Positions 5,822 to 6,733 of a DNA stretch of 6,733 nt are shown here, in pieces. Source of the stretch: an uncultured Bacillaceae bacterium (GTDB taxonomy: Bacteria > Bacillota > Bacilli > Bacillales > Pradoshiaceae); contig CAJGCH010000167.1 of NCBI GenBank assembly GCA_904501845.1, forward strand, positions 1 to 6,733, given 5' to 3'. The notes under the pieces are model-generated. The model worked only from the letters and a program-made list of their open reading frames with translations. It was not told the DNA's origin and did not search any database. The stretch's first letter is position 1. Every line of letters starts with the position of its first letter. The position numbers and the translations under genes are program-made.

Positions 5822-6633
5822 AGTTCATCCACCAGCCCTTCCTCAGTGATATGATTGGTTACCTCAAGCCCCTGTTCGCGCAAAAGCTTTCCCATCTTAA
5901 CAGAGAAGGGGATGTCAAGGCCTAGCTTAATAAGCTCTTCATCTAAGGCAAAGATCTCCTCTGGGGTACCTTCGGCAAAGATTTTCCCTTGATTTAGCAC
6001 AATCATCCGATCCGCGCGTGCAGCCTCCTCCAAATCATGCGTAATGGAGATAACCGTTAAGTTCTTGTCTGCCTTCAGCTGACGTATTGTTTCAAGCACC
6101 TCGGCCCTTCCCATCGGGTCTAACATAGAGGTTGCCTCATCCAAGATAATGATGGACGGCCCAAGTGCAAGCACTCCTGCAATGGCAACCCGCTGCTTCT
6201 GACCGCCTGATAAATGGTGCGGCTCTTGATTGAGAAATCCATCCATGCGCACCTTTAAAAGCGCATCCTTCACCCGGCCAATCATTTCCTCCCTCTTGAT
6301 GCCGGCGTTTTCCAAACCAAAAGCCACATCATCCACAACCGTCGTGCCGACAAATTGATTATCGGGATTTTGAAAGACCATGCCAATTTGGCGTCTGATC
6401 TCCCATAGATGATCCTCACCCATTTCCATATCGCCGACCTTGATTTTGCCTTCACTCGGAAAGCTTAGACCAATCAATAGTTTCGCTAAAGTAGACTTCC
6501 CTGAGCCATTATGCCCAACAACAGCCAGCCATTCTCCCTCAAATAAGGAAAAGGAGATGCCGTCTAGCGCTTTCTTTGTGCTCGATTCATATTGATAGGA
6601 TACATTGCTTACTTCTGCCAACGGTTTCCTCAT
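5797..6633 (-). CDS. ecfA1: EcfA1, first ATPase of the ECF transporter module
   Basis: 278 residues, a complete ABC ATPase of the CbiO/EcfA family. Walker A GHNGSGKST is at 40-48, the Q-loop glutamine is Q88 in VFQNPDNQFVG, and the signature LSGGQKQR is at 141-148. Walker B is IIILDE (161-166) with catalytic E166, the D-loop is MLD (170-172) and the switch histidine is H199. FQNPDNQFVG is the usual EcfA1 variant of the Q-loop region. All catalytic residues are present in both EcfA1 and EcfA2, so both composite ATP sites look competent. The ATG start has GGGAGG five nt upstream. It is the first gene of the compact ecfA1-ecfA2-ecfT-truA unit, and its end overlaps ecfA2 by 25 nt. Confidence 0.97.
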   Translation of the reverse strand: MRKPLAEVSNVSYQYESSTKKALDGISFSLFEGEWLAVVGHNGSGKSTLAKLLIGLSFPSEGKIKVGDMEMGEDHLWEIRRQIGMVFQNPDNQFVGTTVVDDVAFGLENAGIKREEMIGRVKDALLKVRMDGFLNQEPHHLSGGQKQRVAIAGVLALGPSIIILDEATSMLDPMGRAEVLETIRQLKADKNLTVISITHDLEEAARADRMIVLNQGKIFAEGTPEEIFALDEELIKLGLDIPFSVKMGKLLREQGLEVTNHITEEGLVDELCKLHSRK

Positions 6634-6671
6634 AGCGTCCTCCCTATGCTCCTCTATTCTCTGCTCTTCTC

Positions 6672-6677
6672 ATTATA
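6672..6677 (-). promoter_or_regulatory. Candidate -10 box of a promoter for the ecf-truA unit
   Basis: A perfect TATAAT lies 38 nt upstream of the ecfA1 start codon, just after the presumed terminator of the preceding gene. No -35 box with more than three matches lies at 16-18 nt, and there is no extended -10 TG. The site is in AT-rich DNA, so chance occurrence is quite possible. Confidence 0.35.
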
Positions 6678-6700
6678 AAGCTTTGCTTAATTTTAGGTAT

Positions 6701-6722
6701 AAAAAAACGCTGCACCCCCTTC
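6701..6722 (-). terminator. Probable 3' half of an intrinsic terminator of the preceding gene
   Basis: On the minus strand a GC-rich stretch ending GGGGGTGCAGCG is followed by seven T (6707-6701), the layout of the 3' arm and T-run of a Rho-independent terminator. The matching 5' arm would lie beyond the right edge, so pairing cannot be checked. In Bacillus the gene just upstream of ecfA1 is rplQ. Confidence 0.45.
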
Positions 6723-6733
6723 CGATTGAGACC

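Overview
The window is chromosomal DNA from an endospore-forming Firmicute, almost certainly of the family Bacillaceae. The gene order is the one known from the end of the large ribosomal-protein region of Bacillus subtilis (ecfA1-ecfA2-ecfT-truA-rplM-rpsI-ybaK-cwlD-salA). The proteins closely resemble the Bacillus versions, and the cortex amidase CwlD points to sporulation. The genus cannot be fixed from this sequence. All nine genes lie on the minus strand, so transcription runs from high to low coordinates. No plus-strand reading frame looks real.

Positions 6733-3378: the right edge holds what looks like the 3' half of a terminator from the preceding gene (rplQ in relatives) and a candidate promoter. 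These are followed by a tightly packed unit: ecfA1, ecfA2 and ecfT, the shared energising module of group II ECF vitamin transporters, and then truA, a tRNA pseudouridine synthase. These genes overlap by 25 nt, overlap by 4 nt, and abut at 0 nt.

Positions 3381-2327: a strong sigma-A type promoter, whose -35 box contains the truA stop codon, opens a leader of about 108 nt. The leader has a stable hairpin at the place where Bacillus carries the L13 leader. rplM and rpsI follow, and the unit closes with a strong intrinsic terminator.

Positions 2326-1: about 240 nt of apparently non-coding DNA stand where B. subtilis has ybaJ. Then come ybaK (DUF2521 family), cwlD and the first 257 codons of salA (Mrp/NBP35-like P-loop ATPase), which runs off the left edge. 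A second promoter whose -35 box contains a stop codon, this time that of cwlD, may drive salA.

The window is mostly conserved housekeeping DNA. I found no mobile element, CRISPR array, toxin-antitoxin pair, defence system or clearly new system. The points worth a second look are regulatory and start-site details: the L13 leader, two stop-codon/-35 overlaps, TTG starts for rpsI and ybaK, and the missing ybaJ.
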